This document shows positions 60,199 to 64,000 of a stretch of DNA of 64,000 bases, piece by piece. The translations under genes were made by a program, and so were the position numbers. The notes under the pieces were generated by a model that worked only from the letters and a program-made list of their open reading frames with translations, had not been told where the DNA came from and searched no databases. Source of the stretch: Bedellia somnulentella (lineage: Eukaryota; Arthropoda; Insecta; Lepidoptera; Bedelliidae); NCBI GenBank assembly GCA_963576735.1, contig OY755187.1, positions 8,308,001-8,372,000 of the forward strand. The letters run 5' to 3'. How positions within the stretch are numbered: position 1 is the stretch's first letter; the number at the start of each line of letters is the position of its first letter.

Positions 60199-61572
60199 CC
60201 TCAGCGCCACCAAACAAACAAAATCCGGCTGCCTCAGCGCCGAAAAAACAAGACACAGCTGCCTTAGCGTCAACAAGTCATGAACAAACTGCAATTTCGA
60301 CTACCTCAGCGACATGCAAACCTGACCCCTACACTGACGACAGCTGGCAAAGGGTTGTACCCCGCGCCAAAGCTATCAAGAAAAGACACGAAGAAGGAAG
60401 ACCCAAACCTAAGCAACCACCAGAGGAAAGGGCTTACTCAAGACAAGATGAGAGACAGAGAAGGCACTCAAGCGTCGGACGTTCACGCCTTGATGAGAGA
60501 CCCAGGTCGGCAGGCTCCCACCCTCAAGGCGAACCACGTCACTCCCGTGACGTGGAACGTGGCGAGGGTGATGGTCGCCGCCGGCAAGGGTCGCCTCGTC
60601 AGGGTAGTATTACCCGAAAAGAAGAAAACCCTCATAAAAGTGACAGACCATACCGTAGGCGACGCGGAAGACAACTTTTGGAAAAGAGAAGCAAACCAAC
60701 CAGACAAGACACGCACCAATCCAGAACCATCAACAAGCAAAAGAGAACGTCCGAATGACACAATCTCGCCAGCTCAAAAGCAACCAGACCCCAAACGACC
60801 AAGAACGGGAAGCCAACAAACCGGACAGCAGAAGAACTACGCGACCGCTGCCAAAACCCACGCCTCCGACCTGAGCTTGGCGATTTGTGTCAACCCACCT
60901 CGTGACCTGACCGCAAGTGAAGGTGAGTGGATTAACGACCAACTGTCGGAATTGATCTTCGACTGTGAGACGCAGATGCCCCGATTCCGCGGTTTTCCAA
61001 TCGTGATCGACGGGGTCCTGCGAACATGGTGTGAGGACAATTTCGCCAAAACATGGCTACAAGAGAACGTCAAACAAATCAAGTGGACCAATGAAGCCGA
61101 AACACTCCGGGTGGTCAGCCAGACTGATGTACCCAATAGGGTACGATGCGTGTTATTTGTCCCCAAATACAACAGGGACCTACAGCGTCTGAAAAAAGTC
61201 TTGGCTGGCCAAAACCCCCATTACGACAAGAAACAGTGGCACGTAAGCAGGGCGACGACCTCGACCGAGGGGAAGTGGAAGGGTATGTACATTACTCTCC
61301 ACCTCCACCCGGATGAGGTCAAGAAGCTCATGCTGAGGGAGCGGCGGGTACATTACCTTACTGGCACTATATACGTCCGCTTCCTGAACAAGGGTAAGCT
61401 AACTGACGTGCCACCGGAACCCGAGACAGAAAAATCGACACCAATGGAGCGAAATGTGCGAGATCCAAAAGGAAACAGAGAGGTTAGCAGATATGGCCTT
61501 GACAGAGCAGAAGCGAGCCGAAGATTGGATACTGCACTCCTCGCCAAGACAAGACGAGCCAGAAGACATTGA
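60199..61572 (+). pseudogene. LINE ORF1 (nucleic-acid-binding gag-like protein), frameshifted
   Basis: Ala/Pro-rich start, then basic regions (DSWQRVVPRAKAIKKRHEEG). The reading frame switches between about 60480 and 60740. The C-terminal half (NYATAAKTHASDLSLAICV to HYLTGTIYVRF) has the fold pattern of DUF4780-like ORF1 domains that bind the element's RNA. Stop at 61570-61572, 29 bp before ORF2. Confidence 0.68.
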
Positions 61573-61601
61573 GACAGAGTTAGGATTAAACGAGCCCTGC
61601 G

Positions 61602-64000
61602 ATGTCACTCTCTCCGACTAAGCGAGCAAACACTCAACCTAACAGCGCCAAACCCAATGAAGGAAACAATAAACATAAAATAAAAATAATACAAGCAAAT
61701 CTCCAGCATAGCAGAATAGCTACAACTACACTCAGACGAGAACTGGAGAAAAATAACAACACCATCGCACTAATACAAGAACCATGGGTGCGAGACAACA
61801 GAATATGTGGACTCAGTAATATTGGAGGTAAGCTAATTCTTAACACAAATATCACAGACCAACCAAGAACATGCATATATGTACCTAAACACTACTACAC
61901 TATGCCTTTATCTCAATTCTGCTCCAGAGATTTAACAACCTTAAGACTCGGGGTCAAGGACGAAGAAGAAGGCACCGCAGACATTATACTAGCTTCAGTC
62001 TACATGCCTGGGGACGCAGACGCAGACTGCCCTCCTACGGAAATGATAGACCTGGTAAAGTATGTAGACACACACAAATACGAAATAATAATAGGCGCAG
62101 ACACCAACGCACATCACCCAATGTGGGGCTGCCCCGACTCAAACAAGAGAGGAGATGAATTATCACTCTACTTACTCACCACTAACCTGAACATACTCAA
62201 TGTAGGCTCAGAACCGACTTGGGTAACATCCAGAGGACAAACCATAGTAGACGCCACTTTTGCCACTAACCAAGCTTTTTCAATGTCCACAGATTGGAGA
62301 GTTTGTACTGAGGTATTATCTTTATCTGATCACAGATGGATATGCTTTAACATCGACTACAACATCAAACCACCAGAGCCACGGCGCAATCCACGGCGTA
62401 CCGACAAGACCACTTTCAGAAACCTCGTCGAATCCGAACTAGCAAAACACGAACGAAAGGTAATGAAAGAAGATACCAACCAAATAGACATTAACGTAAG
62501 TATTCTTACTAATTCCATAATAAATTCATATGAAACCAGTTGTCCCCTAACACAGGTACGCGTCGGCGAACCAAAGGACAAGTGGTGGAATAAGAAACTA
62601 GAAAAACAAAGACAAGAATTACGAAAACTATTCAATAGAGCCAAGCATATAAGACAACCGCAAGCATGGGAAACCTTCAAGGCAGCGCGAGATCAGTACA
62701 AAAAAGACACCAGAGCATGCCAAAGGAAAGCATGGAAAGAATACACAGAAACAATCAAAAGAAACAACGAAGCCAACAGAGTTAGGAAAATACTGTAAAC
62801 CGACGACAGGAAAATCCTGAGCACACTTAAGAAGCCTGATGGAACATACACAGGTACAGACCAAGAAACGTGTGCAGAACTCCTAAGATCACACTTCCCC
62901 GATTGTCACATCGAGAACGAAAGCGAAAACACATGGGAAATAAATCATACAAAACCCACACCAGAAGACTGGAAAACAGCCAACAAAATAGTCACTGAAG
63001 ACCACATTCGTTGGGCCATAAACACCTTTGAACCCTTCAAATCCCCTGGTTTAGACGGTATAATCCCTGCCTTTCTACAATGGGCGGAGACTAGCATAAC
63101 ACAATGGCTATTAGATATCTTTCAGGCATGCCTCGCGCATCGATACATTCCACCCTCTTGGAGGGAAGTGAAAGCCACCTTCATACCAAAACCAGGGAAG
63201 ACAGACTACAAGCAAGCCAAGTCCTTCAGACCGATAAGCCTAACATCTTTCATACTCAAAACACTTGAGAGATTATGCGACAGATATATTAGAGATGGAC
63301 CACTTAAAGCCAAGCCGCTACACAAAAGACAACATGCCTATACTGCAGGCAAATCTACAGAAACAGCTCTACATGAAGTGGTGTCAAAAATAGAAATAGC
63401 AATGAGTCAAAAGCTTATGACACTAGCTGTACTTATAGATATAGAGGGAGCATTCGACAAGACCACCTTTCAATGCATAAATACAGCACTTAAAAGATAC
63501 AATATTGACACTACCATGAGAAAATGGATCGGGAATATGCTGGGACAAAGAGCTGTACAAGTCGAATTAAACGAAGTAACCAGAGCCCGAGTAATGAGAG
63601 GATGCCCCCAAGGTGGTGTACTATTCCCACTCCTCTGGAACCTAGTGGTAGACGATCTCCTACGGCAACTTAACAACAAGGGATACTATGCCGTCGGCTA
63701 TGCAGATGACATTGTAATTCTTATAGACGGGCAAAACGAAAACACGATATCAAACCAAATGAATCACGCACTTAAAATAGTAGAAAAGTGGTGTGAAGAA
63801 CAACAGCTCAGCGTGAATCCAAACAAAACAGAAATGATACTCTTCACGAAAAAGACCAAAATAAACATTTCAGACCCACCAAAACTATTCAACACAACGC
63901 TAACTCTATCGAAGACGGTTAAATACCTAGGAGTCACACTAGACAGCAAATTACTATGGAACAAACACTTAGAAAACACAATAAAGAAAGCCACAATAGC
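61602..64000 (+). CDS. LINE ORF2: endonuclease and reverse transcriptase (3' partial)
   Basis: Endonuclease at 61602-62350: QANLQHSRIATTTLR, IALIQEPWVRD, GADTNAHHPMWGC and LSDHRW. A TAA at 62796-62798 interrupts the linker in frame; the same frame then remains open to the window end with the reverse transcriptase: FKSPGLDGIIPAFLQW, SFRPISLTSF, GCPQGGVLFPLLWNLVVDDL and the catalytic GYADDIVIL near 63700. The GCPQGGVL..LLWN form places it in the I group rather than RTE or Jockey. Confidence 0.85.

Larger units (their letters stand above)
60199..64000 (+). mobile_element. I-group (R1/LOA-like) LINE, part right of the gypsy
   Basis: Contains the rest of ORF1 (to 61572) and ORF2 (61602 to beyond the window). 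The two flanks of the gypsy belong to one Ala/Pro-rich region of ORF1, so this is the same element as 47205-47849. The 3' end lies outside the window. Confidence 0.8.

Noticed and set aside
60483..61608. Minus-strand ORFs across 60.5-61.6 kb
   Set aside because: Antisense shadows of LINE ORF1 with low-complexity composition.

Overview
This is eukaryotic, insect-like DNA and most probably lepidopteran (moth or butterfly). The evidence is short GT-AG split exons, AT-rich introns, Helitrons with A|TC...CTAG|T ends, RTE-type LINEs with ATGT-type tails, tRNA-derived SINEs and many cut-and-paste transposons. I cannot name the species from sequence alone. There is no CRISPR array, operon or prokaryotic feature.

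Host genes. (1) Plus strand, 539-39569: the last 17 exons of an ABCB full transporter (P-glycoprotein/MDR type). About 1,033 residues are encoded, from around TM5 to the stop. Splice phases agree at every junction and both nucleotide-binding domains keep their catalytic motifs, so the host gene looks functional. Its 5' end lies left of the window. (2) Minus strand, 44587-46021: the last two exons of a malate-synthase-like gene, convergent with the transporter. Its upstream exons were not found; the rest of the window to the right is mobile DNA.

Introns of the transporter. Nearly every intron carries mobile elements. The 13.2 kb intron at 10658-23850 holds a nest: an unclassified TIR DNA transposon (11562-21122) contains a BEL/Pao LTR retrotransposon (13539-20928, identical-looking 452 bp LTRs, TSD AGTAA), whose gag is split by a non-autonomous Helitron (15281-16256). 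The same intron has a partial Helitron and a deleted hAT element ending 24 bp before the next exon. Later introns hold RTE copies, a Harbinger MITE, two related Helitrons in opposite orientation, and many copies of a short SINE-like family.

Right third (46661-64000). A second nest: a truncated mariner abuts an I-group (R1/LOA-like) LINE. The LINE's ORF1 is split by a Ty3/gypsy element on the minus strand (47850-60198). The gypsy contains a full-length RTE (48200-51610), a 5'-truncated tRNA-SINE (52069-52207), a hAT-like element (53295-55892) with a piggyBac inside it (53610-55459), and a foldback MITE (58618-58889). Target-site duplications fix most boundaries.

Most interesting points: the short SINE-like family shares both its 5' head and 3' tail with the full-length RTE, and one copy (42316-42853) looks like an internally deleted intermediate; the gypsy has a small predicted myristoylated membrane ORF upstream of gag and a near-duplicated reverse transcriptase segment; transposons sit repeatedly within tens of bases of transporter splice sites; and a glyoxylate-cycle enzyme appears in an insect-like genome.
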